From: Clostridium simiarum
Lineage (GTDB): Bacteria > Bacillota > Clostridia > Clostridiales > Clostridiaceae
NCBI RefSeq assembly: GCF_018919175.1
Contig: NZ_JAHLQL010000001.1
Span: forward strand, 1,426,001-1,490,000
Direction of reading: 5' to 3'
DNA: 64,000 nucleotides
The notes beneath the pieces are model-generated. The model saw only the letters and a program-made list of their open reading frames with translations. It had not been told where the DNA came from and made no database searches. Shown piece by piece: positions 26,852 through 35,850 of this stretch; the first letter of the stretch is position 1, and each line of letters begins with the position of its first letter. The translations under genes and the position numbers were made by a program.

Positions 26852-26866
26852 TGATATTGATTATCA
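26852..26866 (-). promoter_or_regulatory. Fur box upstream of flavodoxin
   Basis: TGATATTGATTATCA, a 7-1-7 inverted repeat with one mismatch to TGATAATNATTATCA, centred about 25 bp before the flavodoxin ATG. It would repress the gene when iron is plentiful. A weaker similar AT-rich palindrome lies near 26980. Confidence 0.65.
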
Positions 26867-27154
26867 TTACTAACTGTAGTGTAGCATATTTTTCTATATT
26901 TAACAATATTAAATTGGAAAATGTTTTTATTATAATTGCTAATAATATACTGCGCTCCTTATTAAAACTTTTATTCAGATAATTAATAATCATATTTTTC
27001 TTATAATTTTCATTAGCTATTTACTCTTTTCATGGTATTAATTACAAATACTTTAAATTTTGCTATAATTATTATATGAATAATCTATAGTTTACAATAA
27101 ATAATGTTTTTATATTTGTAAATTTACAGTTAATAGTTGAAGGGAGACAACATA

Positions 27155-27865
27155 ATGAAGCTGATATTAGAAAACATAGAAAAAAGTTTTGGAGAAAAAA
27201 AGGTGCTAAAAAACTCCTCCTTTATATTTGAAAAAGGTAAGATTTATGGATTATTAGGCCGTAATGGCGCAGGAAAAACCACCCTTTTTAATTGTATAAG
27301 CGGAGATCTTAGCTATGATCATGGCAAAGTAGTGCTTTTTGAAGAAGGACAAAGTAATGAGGAAATAAATTACTCAAAGGTAGGATATGTTTTTTCCGAA
27401 CCTGTACTTCCAGAATTTTTAACTGGATATGAGTTTTTAAAATTCTATATTGATATTAACAAAGATAAAATCACAAATTTACTAACTATTAATGAGTATT
27501 TTGACATTATAAAAATCAATGAAGAAGACAGATATCGTCTAATAAAAGGTTATTCTCATGGAATGAAAAACAAAATACAGATGGTTTGTTTTTTAATAAC
27601 CAGACCTCCTGTAATTTTGTTAGATGAACCTTTGACCTCCTTTGATGTAGTTGTAGCTCTTGAAATTAAAAATTTACTTAAAAAAATAAAAACTGATCAT
27701 ATTATCATTTTTTCCACACACATCTTGCAGCTTGCTACCGACTTATGTGATGAACTAGTGGTTTTGAATAATGGTGTTTTAGAAGAACTGGATAGTGAAC
27801 TTCTAAAGAGTCCTGAATTTGAAGAGAAAATCATGGAAATTTTAAAGGAGGAAAACTATGTTTAG
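27155..27865 (+). CDS. ABC-2 type exporter, ATP-binding subunit
   Basis: A 236-residue ABC ATPase. Walker A is GRNGAGKTT near residue 35, the signature loop is YSHGMKNK (of the GMKQR type usual in ABC-2 exporters, not LSGGQ), Walker B is VILLDEPLTSFD, and the switch is FSTHIL. It powers the membrane subunit encoded next, whose ATG overlaps its stop codon. The ATG at 27155 has AAGGGAG before it and is preferred to an in-frame ATG 18 nt upstream. Substrate unknown; lantibiotic/bacitracin-type export or an unrelated role are possible. Confidence 0.85.
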   Translation: MKLILENIEKSFGEKKVLKNSSFIFEKGKIYGLLGRNGAGKTTLFNCISGDLSYDHGKVVLFEEGQSNEEINYSKVGYVFSEPVLPEFLTGYEFLKFYIDINKDKITNLLTINEYFDIIKINEEDRYRLIKGYSHGMKNKIQMVCFLITRPPVILLDEPLTSFDVVVALEIKNLLKKIKTDHIIIFSTHILQLATDLCDELVVLNNGVLEELDSELLKSPEFEEKIMEILKEENYV

Positions 27866-29465
27866 AACCTTTGTAAATAGTTTCAAAGTCTCCTTTGTAG
27901 AAAATGCCAATTCCTTAATATACTCTATTAAGAGAATACCTCTTATAGGAAAGAAAGTACCTGAAAACCTATATAAACAAACCAAAGCTAAACTAATTAT
28001 AGGTGTTATACGTGAAATATTTGGAGTGTTAGGAGGATTTCTCGGAAAGGCCTTTTATTTGGGCTTAATGGTTATTTTGCCTTCTTATTTAATTACTAAG
28101 GATAAAACACAGATTCTACCTGAATTTTTACACATATTTTTCTTTCTAAGTTTTGTTTTAGGTTCCTTCATGAATTTAATAATTTTTGATACTAATAATA
28201 AGTCTGCCTTTAATATGATAACCTTAATGAGATCTAACCCAAAAGAGTACTATCTTGGACAGATATTATATAGAAATATAGAAAAGTTTATATATTTTCT
28301 TATTCCTATGATGATTATAGGAATAAGAATTGAACTTTCCCCACTAAAAGCTATAATGCTTATAACTGAATTAGCTGCTTTTAGACTTATAGGGGAATGG
28401 TTGCATCTTTATATCTATGATAAAAGAGGAAAAATTCTATCAAATAATAATTTTTTTATATATTCTTTAATAATAGTTGGACTTGCTCTTGCTTATGTAT
28501 TACCTTTAATAGGTTTAACTATTAATTTTCAAAGTATATTATTTAATTTTTGGTCATTAATTATTACACTCATTTTAGCCTCATTAGCCTTTATATACAT
28601 ATGGAAATATAAAAAATACACTACGATATCTAAAACTTTATTAACCAAAGATAATTTATTTAATATAGAAACATTTAAATCGGATCTAAACTTTGTAGAT
28701 GTAAAATTAGATGAAAATAAACTAAATACGAAAGACTTAAATACAAAAACTTATGACAGAAAGCAAGGCTATGAATATTTAAACTCATTATTTTTCCTTC
28801 GTCATAGAAGAATAATGGTAGATCCAATAAAAAGGAGAGTTATAGCTATAGTTATTTTATTTTTAATTGCCATGTACTTTGTGATATTTATGCCTTCTAA
28901 AAAAGTATGGTTTGTAGAAACAATTAAAAGAAGTACTCCTTTGTTGGTATTCATAATGTATAGTCTTTCAACAGGAGAAAGAATCTCTAAGGCTATGTTT
29001 TATAATTGTGATGTAAGCCTTTTAAGGTATAGCTATTATCGTGATAAAAAGGTTATTTTATCAAACTTCACCTCAAGACTTAAAAGAGTGGTTATTCTTA
29101 ATATAATCCCTGCTTTAACTTTATGCATTGCTATAGCTGTGATTATGGCTACTAGTGCTTCAGTTATGGAGCTTTTTAGAATAATTCCTTTATTTTTATG
29201 TATACTCTGTTTATCCTGTTTCTTCTCAATACATTATTTGTTCATGTATTATGTAATACAGCCTTATACAAAAGAACTGACAGTGAAAAGCCCATTATTT
29301 AAAATTATAAATGGATTAGTGTATTTCCTTAGCTATATGTGCCTTAAAATTAAGACCTCTTCATACTTTTTTACCTTAGGGGTATTAATTATAACCATTG
29401 TCTATATTATAATTGCACTAATTTTAACTTATAGATTAGCACCTAAAACCTTTAAATTAAAATAA
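27858..29465 (+). CDS. ABC-2 type exporter, membrane subunit (uncharacterised)
   Basis: A 535-residue membrane protein with roughly ten to twelve hydrophobic segments in two halves separated by a hydrophilic stretch (about 255-310). It has AAGGAGG before the ATG and overlaps the ATPase gene by 8 bp, so the two form one transporter. No substrate-specific domain is visible. The length is greater than a single ABC-2 half-transporter, suggesting both membrane halves are fused. A perfect terminator follows. Confidence 0.7.
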   Translation: MFRTFVNSFKVSFVENANSLIYSIKRIPLIGKKVPENLYKQTKAKLIIGVIREIFGVLGGFLGKAFYLGLMVILPSYLITKDKTQILPEFLHIFFFLSFVLGSFMNLIIFDTNNKSAFNMITLMRSNPKEYYLGQILYRNIEKFIYFLIPMMIIGIRIELSPLKAIMLITELAAFRLIGEWLHLYIYDKRGKILSNNNFFIYSLIIVGLALAYVLPLIGLTINFQSILFNFWSLIITLILASLAFIYIWKYKKYTTISKTLLTKDNLFNIETFKSDLNFVDVKLDENKLNTKDLNTKTYDRKQGYEYLNSLFFLRHRRIMVDPIKRRVIAIVILFLIAMYFVIFMPSKKVWFVETIKRSTPLLVFIMYSLSTGERISKAMFYNCDVSLLRYSYYRDKKVILSNFTSRLKRVVILNIIPALTLCIAIAVIMATSASVMELFRIIPLFLCILCLSCFFSIHYLFMYYVIQPYTKELTVKSPLFKIINGLVYFLSYMCLKIKTSSYFFTLGVLIITIVYIIIALILTYRLAPKTFKLK

Positions 29466-29471
29466 AAATAG

Positions 29472-29503
29472 TTAGAGGCTTGTTTTAAAACAAGCCTCTA
29501 ATT
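29472..29503. terminator. Bidirectional rho-independent terminator
   Basis: TTAGAGGCTTGTTTT / AAAACAAGCCTCTAA, a 15-bp perfect stem between converging ABC and MATE genes. Confidence 0.9.
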
Positions 29504-29540
29504 ACTTACCTATATACTCTAAATTTATATTAAGCATAGT

Positions 29541-30908
29541 CTAAAAATTTATATTATCATTATTCAAAAAGGTCTTCTTATAAAAGATAGAAAAGCATAA
29601 CATGGTTGTAAGAGCCGCTAATATATCTGCTATGGGCTCTGCCATCAATACCGCCTTCAATTTATTTTCAAAAAACATTGGAAGTATAAATATAAGAGGT
29701 ATTAATAATACTATTTTTCTTAATAATGCCATTATAAGTGATATTTTAGCCTGTCCTAGAGCAAGGAATGTTTGCTGGCAAGCTATTTGTGCACCGAATA
29801 GAAAAATCCCTCCAAAGAATATCTTTATACTCATAGATGTAATTTCTACAAGTTCTGGTTTCTTATTAAATATAGCCACAAATATTTCTGGGAATAGCAT
29901 AAGTAATCCCCACATAATAATTGTATAAGCTATACAATTTATAAATAATAGCTTAAAGGTTTTCTTTACTCTATCTAAGTTTTTAGCTCCAAAATTATAG
30001 CTTATAATTGGCTGCGCTCCTTGAGATAATCCAATTATAGGTAGGGTTACTATCTGCATAATGCTACTCATTATAGTCATAGCACCTACCGCCAAATCTC
30101 CACCATACATTTGTAACTTATTATTTAGTGATATTAGCACTAAGCTTTCCGTAGATTGCATTATAAAAGGTGATATACCAAGGGCCATAATAGGTGCCAC
30201 TACTTTTAAATTTGGAACTAAATGTTTTTTTCTAATTTTAATTATACTTTTCTTTCCTAATAGGAAGTATAAAACCCATAGTGCTGAAACTATTTGAGCT
30301 AAAATAGTGGCTAAAGCTGCTCCTTTAACCCCCATATTAAATACAAATATAAATATAGGGTCTAATACCATATTTATAATTGCACCGCTAATTACTGTAG
30401 CCATACCTATTTTTGCGAAACCTTGAGTATATATAAATGGATTCATACCTAATGCAATCTGTACAAATATAGTACCTATAAGATATAAAGTTAAATAATC
30501 TATAGCAAATCCAATAGTGGCTTCACTTGCACCAAAAGCCCATAGTATAGGCTCTTTAAATATTATAAAGACTACAGTTAAAATGGCCCCTAATATTAAT
30601 AACATAGCAAAGCTATTGCTCATTATTTTTTCTGCACCTTCATTATCCCCTTCACCCATTTTAATAGCAGCTAGTGGAGCTCCCCCCATACCAATCAATG
30701 CACTAAAAGCTGATATTGTCATAATAATAGGAAAAGCTATTCCTACTCCAGCCATTGCAATATCTCCACTTGGCATCCTACCTATGAAAATTCTATCAAC
30801 TATGTTGTATAATACATTTACAAGTTGAGCAACAATAGCTGGAAGTGCCAGTTTTAACAAAAGTTTTCCTACGGACCCCTTACCTAAGTCCGTTGACCTT
30901 TTGGACAT
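29541..30908 (-). CDS. MATE family efflux transporter
   Basis: A 455-residue antiporter with 12 transmembrane helices. LALPAIVAQLVNVLYNIVDRIFIG at the N-terminus (helix 1-2) and the repeated half near residue 235 (ISPFIMQSTESLVLISLNN) are typical of the MATE/MepA group. These pumps use Na+ or H+ gradients to export cationic drugs or metabolites. The gene has GGGGATG before its ATG and is monocistronic. The 410 bp upstream carry a candidate small RNA on the opposite strand. Confidence 0.9.
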   Translation of the reverse strand: MSKRSTDLGKGSVGKLLLKLALPAIVAQLVNVLYNIVDRIFIGRMPSGDIAMAGVGIAFPIIMTISAFSALIGMGGAPLAAIKMGEGDNEGAEKIMSNSFAMLLILGAILTVVFIIFKEPILWAFGASEATIGFAIDYLTLYLIGTIFVQIALGMNPFIYTQGFAKIGMATVISGAIINMVLDPIFIFVFNMGVKGAALATILAQIVSALWVLYFLLGKKSIIKIRKKHLVPNLKVVAPIMALGISPFIMQSTESLVLISLNNKLQMYGGDLAVGAMTIMSSIMQIVTLPIIGLSQGAQPIISYNFGAKNLDRVKKTFKLLFINCIAYTIIMWGLLMLFPEIFVAIFNKKPELVEITSMSIKIFFGGIFLFGAQIACQQTFLALGQAKISLIMALLRKIVLLIPLIFILPMFFENKLKAVLMAEPIADILAALTTMLCFSIFYKKTFLNNDNINF

Positions 30909-31170
30909 TCTATCATCCCCTTTATGAAGTATTACTATATGTTATATTCTTTAGTTTCATCCCTTGTCTACAATATACTATGATACTACTATATTCCTTT
31001 ATAAATCAAGGTTTAGGCTATAGTATTATCTAAATATACTTCTTCCTGTTGTTTTTGTGTCATTTTACTAGAGATTATAATTTCATTGCTATCTATAATT
31101 TTGTTCTGCATTTTTCATATTATTTAATTGTACACATTTTTCATTATTAAACAATATAGAAAAGAGAATA

Positions 31171-31199
31171 TTGAAATGATGGCAAAATGTTATTGCTAT
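31171..31199 (+). promoter_or_regulatory. Predicted sigma-A promoter of the 31.2-kb RNA
   Basis: TTGAAA (31171-31176), 17-bp spacer, TGCTAT (31194-31199), placing transcription start near 31205, exactly where the first paired arm of the RNA begins. Confidence 0.5.
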
Positions 31200-31202
31200 T
31201 AA

Positions 31203-31308
31203 CCAAGTTTCATGTTATGATAATTAAGCAGTTGGTACTAACAGTGCTAATTACATGGAACTTAGCTTGTCCTTCGCCGGTGGCTAAGTTCCTTTTGTTT
31301 TTTGTTTC
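31203..31308 (+). ncRNA. Candidate small RNA with mutually exclusive stems (attenuator-like), no family recognised
   Basis: About 105 nt ending in an intrinsic terminator, GGAACTTAGC (31257-31266) paired with GCTAAGTTCC (31283-31292) plus TTTTGTTTTTTG. An alternative 10-bp stem pairs AAGTTTCATG (31205-31214) with CATGGAACTT (31254-31263), using part of the terminator's left arm. A hairpin AATTA/TAATT sits inside it. The two folds cannot coexist, as in a riboswitch or attenuator. No plus-strand gene follows, only a terminator and the converging flotillin gene. It shares ACCAAG and TTAAGCAG with the dps-downstream RNA. Confidence 0.6.
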
Positions 31309-31321
31309 TTTAAATATCATA

Positions 31322-31352
31322 AAAATAAGCCTGTTTCATCTACAGGCTTATT
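31322..31352. terminator. Bidirectional rho-independent terminator
   Basis: AATAAGCCTGT / ACAGGCTTATT with a 7-nt loop, ending the flotillin unit on the minus strand. Confidence 0.85.
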
Positions 31353-31358
31353 TAATCA

Positions 31359-32786
31359 TTATTCTTCTATACCATGCTCTTCTATAATAACTTCTTTATT
31401 AACTTCTTCTATTTCTTTATCATTCAATTCTTCTCTATTTCCCATTCCTTTAAGAATGCTTAATAAGTCTATTCCTGTAGTTGCCTTTACAGTCTCTGGA
31501 ACTTTAGTCATTATGTCCGTAACATACCCTGCAACCTTTGAGGCTCCTCCCTGAGATTCCCCTTTTCCTCCATCTATGATTACTATTTTTTCTGTCTTAG
31601 CTAAGGGCTCTGCTATAGCTTTCGCTAAATCTGGTAATTTTTCTACTACCATTTGAAGTACAGCAGCTTCATTGTATTGCTTAAAGGCCTCCGCTTTTTT
31701 CATCATAGCCTCTGCTTCTGCCTTACCTGTTTCTCTAATAATTTCAACCTTAGCCATACCTTCTAGTCTCATAGCTTCTGCTTTAGCTTCACCTTCTAAC
31801 TTAATAGCCTCAGCTTTAGCTTGGGCTTCCTGTATAGCCTGATATTTATCTGCTTCAGATTCTTTCTTTACAGTTGCTTCTAGTTCTTTTTCTTTTCTTA
31901 AAGACTCCTGCTCTGCAAGTTCTATTTCCTTTTGTTTTCTTATTATTTGAACCATCATTTCTGTTTCAGTAACTTCTTTTTTAACTTTATTAGCTTCTAT
32001 TTCATAAGCTAAATCAGCTACAGCCTTAGATGTTTCTTGATCTTTTCTATAAGCTTGAACCTTTAATTCTTTGTTTTTCATAGATTCGGAAACAGAAGTT
32101 TCAGCTATAAGTTTAGCAGCTTCCCCTTCCCTAAAGGCTTCTGAAGTTTTTATCTTAGTTTCTTTTTGCGCTTCTGCCTCTGCTATATCAGCATCTCTTT
32201 TAACTTCAGCAATTCTTCCTTTACCTAGAGCCTTTAAGTATCCATTTTCATCTGAAATGTCTCTTATAGTAAAGGTTTTAATTTCTAATCCCATTTGATC
32301 TAAGTCTATAGCTGCAACCTCTTGAACACGAGCTGCAAACATTTCTCTATCTTTGTAGATTTCTTCTACAGTCATCTTAGAAACTATTTCTCTTAATTTT
32401 CCTTCAAGTACATCCTTGGAGGTATCTTTAATTATAGCTATAGTTTTTTCTTCATTTCCTGTATTAAATTGCTCTATAGCGGCAAGTACTGATTCATGAT
32501 CAGATTTTACCTTAATAACTGAAACTCCATCTGCGGTAATTCCAACTCCTTGCTCTGTAAGTGCATTGCCAATCCTAACTTCAATTTTCATATTCTCTAA
32601 GGATATCTTATCTGTTCTTTCTAATATGGGAATGACTATTCCTCCACCACCAGATATTACCCTCTTTTTAAGTCCTGTAACTACTATAGCTTTATCTTGA
32701 GGAACCTTTTTCCACATCGAAAGAACTATTCCAAGGACTATTAGTATGATTACTCCTATCATTATGGGCATGATATAATTTTCCAC
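31359..32786 (-). CDS. floT: Flotillin (SPFH/band 7 protein, FloT/YuaG type)
   Basis: A 475-residue membrane-scaffold protein. One N-terminal hairpin membrane segment (about 6-24) is followed by the SPFH domain (about 25-200). A long coiled coil (about 200-400) has repeated EA/AE-rich segments such as AEAMRLEGMAKVEIIRETGK. Flotillins organise functional membrane microdomains and influence the fluidity and oligomerisation of membrane complexes. The coupled gene upstream encodes the NfeD-type partner, as in the Bacillus yuaF-yuaG arrangement. The C-terminus ends in a short acidic tail. Confidence 0.9.
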   Translation of the reverse strand: MENYIMPIMIGVIILIVLGIVLSMWKKVPQDKAIVVTGLKKRVISGGGGIVIPILERTDKISLENMKIEVRIGNALTEQGVGITADGVSVIKVKSDHESVLAAIEQFNTGNEEKTIAIIKDTSKDVLEGKLREIVSKMTVEEIYKDREMFAARVQEVAAIDLDQMGLEIKTFTIRDISDENGYLKALGKGRIAEVKRDADIAEAEAQKETKIKTSEAFREGEAAKLIAETSVSESMKNKELKVQAYRKDQETSKAVADLAYEIEANKVKKEVTETEMMVQIIRKQKEIELAEQESLRKEKELEATVKKESEADKYQAIQEAQAKAEAIKLEGEAKAEAMRLEGMAKVEIIRETGKAEAEAMMKKAEAFKQYNEAAVLQMVVEKLPDLAKAIAEPLAKTEKIVIIDGGKGESQGGASKVAGYVTDIMTKVPETVKATTGIDLLSILKGMGNREELNDKEIEEVNKEVIIEEHGIEE

Positions 32787-32850
32787 AAACCTTCCCCCTT
32801 TTTATTTTTTAGATTTAATATATTATTTCTTTTAGAAATTAATAATTATC

Positions 32851-33381
32851 TCATTGATTTTCTTTTAAAGAAATGACGAAAAATGTACTTTCTTTAATTT
32901 CTATTATAATAACTTTTTCCCCTTTATCTAATCTTGTACCTTTAATATTTCTAGCTGGAGATGAGTATTTGTTTCCATTTACCACATAGGTTATAGAACC
33001 TACCTTTCCTTCTAAAATAGCTTCTATAACAGAAGCCTCTACTCCAATAAGCTCCTCTCTTTTTATGGAACTAGTATTTTCTGCTTTGGCTAAATTAACT
33101 ATAACGAACTTCCATATAGAAAAAGCTACAACTATTCCTAAAACCACTGCAATTAAAATGGTATATTTCCATCCTCTCTTTGTACCTATAAGTCCCATGC
33201 CCCCAAATACTGTTAAAAAAGAAGCTATTACTGCAGGTTTCATCAAAGATGCAAAAGGAAATTCAAAATTAAAATCCAACCCTCCATCAATATTAAATAT
33301 ATCAAATAATCCTCCTAATATTACAGATAAAACAGAATAAACTAATCCTATTAAAAAACAAATATAAAACACTTTTACCAT
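32851..33381 (-). CDS. NfeD-like membrane protein, flotillin partner (YuaF-like)
   Basis: About 176 residues: four hydrophobic segments in the first 110 residues, then a small C-terminal OB-fold-like beta domain (about 118-180 in the longer form: GVEASVIEAILEGKVGSITY...GEKVIIIEIKES) typical of NfeD/YuaF. These proteins pair with flotillins in membrane microdomains. Start choice: AGGGG lies 5 nt before the ATG at 33381, so this ATG is preferred to one 18 nt upstream. It precedes floT by 64 bp on the same strand, forming a two-gene unit. Confidence 0.8.
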   Translation of the reverse strand: MVKVFYICFLIGLVYSVLSVILGGLFDIFNIDGGLDFNFEFPFASLMKPAVIASFLTVFGGMGLIGTKRGWKYTILIAVVLGIVVAFSIWKFVIVNLAKAENTSSIKREELIGVEASVIEAILEGKVGSITYVVNGNKYSSPARNIKGTRLDKGEKVIIIEIKESTFFVISLKENQ

Positions 33382-33515
33382 AACTACCCCTAAAGACATA
33401 TTTTTATATATTATACCATATTATGTTTCAAAATAATTTATGTTTATGATATTTTTACATCACTGCAAAAAATATCTAAAAGTAATGCATAATCTTCTCT
33501 AAATCATAGCAATGG

Positions 33516-33546
33516 AACAAAAGGTATCTGCATAATAACAGATACC
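33516..33546 (-). terminator. Rho-independent terminator of the S9 peptidase gene
   Basis: GGTATCTG / CAGATACC stem followed on the minus strand by TTTTGTT, 17 bp past the stop codon. Confidence 0.8.
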
Positions 33547-33563
33547 TCTATTATAAGTTATTC

Positions 33564-35567
33564 TTATTTTAAATAATGTTTAAACCAATTTGTTATTTCC
33601 TCAAGTCTTCTTATTCTGTGTTTTGGCTTTCCACTTCTACTTAGTTCGTGATTTTCTCCTTTAAAGAGGCATATTCTTGAATCTACTCCATGATATTTAA
33701 GGGCAGTAAACATTTGTAGCGCCTCTGCCATCCAACATCTATAGTCCTCGTCAGAGTGAATAAACAAAGTTGGTGTTTTTGCTTTATCTGCATATCTTAG
33801 TGGTGAGTGCCACCATAATTTATCAGGATCATTCCATGGTGTTCCTCCCTGTTGGTCATCTACAAAATAATAACCTATATCTGTAGTTCCAAACTTTGAT
33901 ATCCAGTTTGATATACTTCTTTGAGAAGCTGCTGCTTTAAATCTATCAGTATGTCCAATTATCCAGTTAGTCATAAATCCACCATAGGACCCGCCAGTTA
34001 CTCCAACCCTATCCTTATCTATATTGGTGTACTTATTTAAAACCTCATCAGTAAATCTCATTATGTCATCATAATCAATAGTACCATACTTTCCTCTTAT
34101 ATCTGAGAATTCATTACCTCTGCCATCACTTCCTCTTGGATTACAGAAAAATACAAAATATCCTTCATTAGCCCAGTACTGCATTTCATGATAAAACACC
34201 TCTCCATAAACGGTTTTTGGCCCTCCATGTATATCAAGTATGGCAGGATACTTTTTATTTTCATCAAAATCCACAGGTTTTAACACCCACCCATCTATTA
34301 AGACTTCAGGGGCTGTAAGAACGTTCAACCTTTCAGGTTTTGACAATTTTATTTCTTTATTAATCCATCCATTAAAATCAGTTATTTGAAACTCTTCTTT
34401 TTCATTTAGCATATATAATTCTTGAAGCTTTAAATCTCTTAATCCTACAAATAGTACTTTTTCATTCTTTACTGAATAGCTATCTACAGACCCATTACCT
34501 TCTATTATCTTTTCTATGGTTCCCTCTAAGCTTATCCTATTTAAATGAGAGCTGTACCCTTCTGTGGTTATAAAATATAAATACTCTCCATCTCTTTTAA
34601 CACTTGGTGATCCTCCATATCTGCAATCAGATCCCACAGAATTCCATGTACTAGTTTCAAAGTTTGGAGTTATACAACTCATTTCTCTAGTTTTTAAATT
34701 TAGCTTATAGAATTTATTATTTTCGTTTATTCCATATCTATTCATGTAACTACCAAGTAAAATAATATTGTCCTCATTTATGAAATCTGCATAAGCATAG
34801 GAAAATTCTTCACTTTCCATTAGCTTTTCTAAATTCTTATCTTCTACATGATAAATATAAATATTATCCGTTATGGGTGATCTATCTTTAAAGGTATTAG
34901 CAATAAATACTAGCTTTGATTTATCTTCATTTAAATTAAAAGCGCCTATAGTCATTAACTCTTCAGTTATGGCTTCACATTTGTTAGTTTTTACATCATA
35001 GATGTATAGTCTATTTCTTTTCTTATTTGTAAATCCGCCACCATTACTCCAAAATGGAATTTCATCTATTACTTCATAGTCTTTTTCTTCTTTTCTTCTT
35101 TTTAATTCCTTTGACTTTTCTTCCTCACTTAAACTTTCTAAATCAAATTCCACTGGATTATATTGTGCTGTAAATATAAATTTTTCTTCATTAATTTCTT
35201 TAATTGCTCCCACATTCAATGGTATCCTAAAAAACTTTTCAGCCTCTCCACCATAAATATTTATTTTATAAAACTGAGTAAACTTTTCTCCCTTTTCTAA
35301 TTTTTCCTTATCTTTATCATCTCTAACACTTGAAAATATTATGTTTTCTCCATCCTCTAGCCATATAAATTTAGATTCCTTATTAAAGGAGGTTAACTTA
35401 CTATATTTATTTTCCTTAATATTATATAACCATAAATTGGAATAATAGTTATTATCCTCTGTATTTGGCTCATGTACAACAAAGCAAGCAAAATCTTCAT
35501 TGGGAGATAGGTTAACATTTGATAAAAATTTATATTTTGTAAAATCATCTAGTTTTAAGTTTTTCAT
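33564..35567 (-). CDS. S9 family prolyl-oligopeptidase-like serine peptidase
   Basis: A 667-residue protein with an N-terminal beta-propeller (about 1-400, WD-like repeats such as SPNEDFACFV and KYSKLTSF) and a C-terminal alpha/beta-hydrolase domain. HGGPKTVYGE marks the oxyanion region, GGSYGGF holds the nucleophile Ser, and HSDEDYRC and GENHELSR supply the Asp and His. It belongs to the acylaminoacyl-peptidase/DPP-like subfamily that trims oligopeptides in the cytoplasm; there is no signal peptide. It fits a peptide-fermenting lifestyle. Monocistronic. Confidence 0.9.
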   Translation of the reverse strand: MKNLKLDDFTKYKFLSNVNLSPNEDFACFVVHEPNTEDNNYYSNLWLYNIKENKYSKLTSFNKESKFIWLEDGENIIFSSVRDDKDKEKLEKGEKFTQFYKINIYGGEAEKFFRIPLNVGAIKEINEEKFIFTAQYNPVEFDLESLSEEEKSKELKRRKEEKDYEVIDEIPFWSNGGGFTNKKRNRLYIYDVKTNKCEAITEELMTIGAFNLNEDKSKLVFIANTFKDRSPITDNIYIYHVEDKNLEKLMESEEFSYAYADFINEDNIILLGSYMNRYGINENNKFYKLNLKTREMSCITPNFETSTWNSVGSDCRYGGSPSVKRDGEYLYFITTEGYSSHLNRISLEGTIEKIIEGNGSVDSYSVKNEKVLFVGLRDLKLQELYMLNEKEEFQITDFNGWINKEIKLSKPERLNVLTAPEVLIDGWVLKPVDFDENKKYPAILDIHGGPKTVYGEVFYHEMQYWANEGYFVFFCNPRGSDGRGNEFSDIRGKYGTIDYDDIMRFTDEVLNKYTNIDKDRVGVTGGSYGGFMTNWIIGHTDRFKAAASQRSISNWISKFGTTDIGYYFVDDQQGGTPWNDPDKLWWHSPLRYADKAKTPTLFIHSDEDYRCWMAEALQMFTALKYHGVDSRICLFKGENHELSRSGKPKHRIRRLEEITNWFKHYLK

Positions 35568-35784
35568 TTTTTACCCTCCTCTTATTAGCTTAACACTCAT
35601 TGTTTTATACACTCTATTATACTACATTGGATTTTCTATTTTGAATTTTCCGAATAATATTAGGTTAAATCTTATATGATAAAATAAAAAACTGTATCTT
35701 TTATAATTAATTTCACTAAACTTCATCTGCATTAGAAATATAAATAGATTCTCCTATTTATTCTATAAGAACTATTAAAAATTA

Positions 35785-35822
35785 AAAAGTCTATACCATT
35801 TTAATTGGCATAGACTTTTTAT
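35785..35822 (-). terminator. Rho-independent terminator of the second chemoreceptor gene
   Basis: AAAAAGTCTATACCA / GGCATAGACTTTTTA stem with an 8-nt loop, 30 bp past the stop codon; one G-A mismatch near the loop. Confidence 0.8.
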
Positions 35823-35850
35823 TAAATAAACTTATTGAAATTTACTTTAT

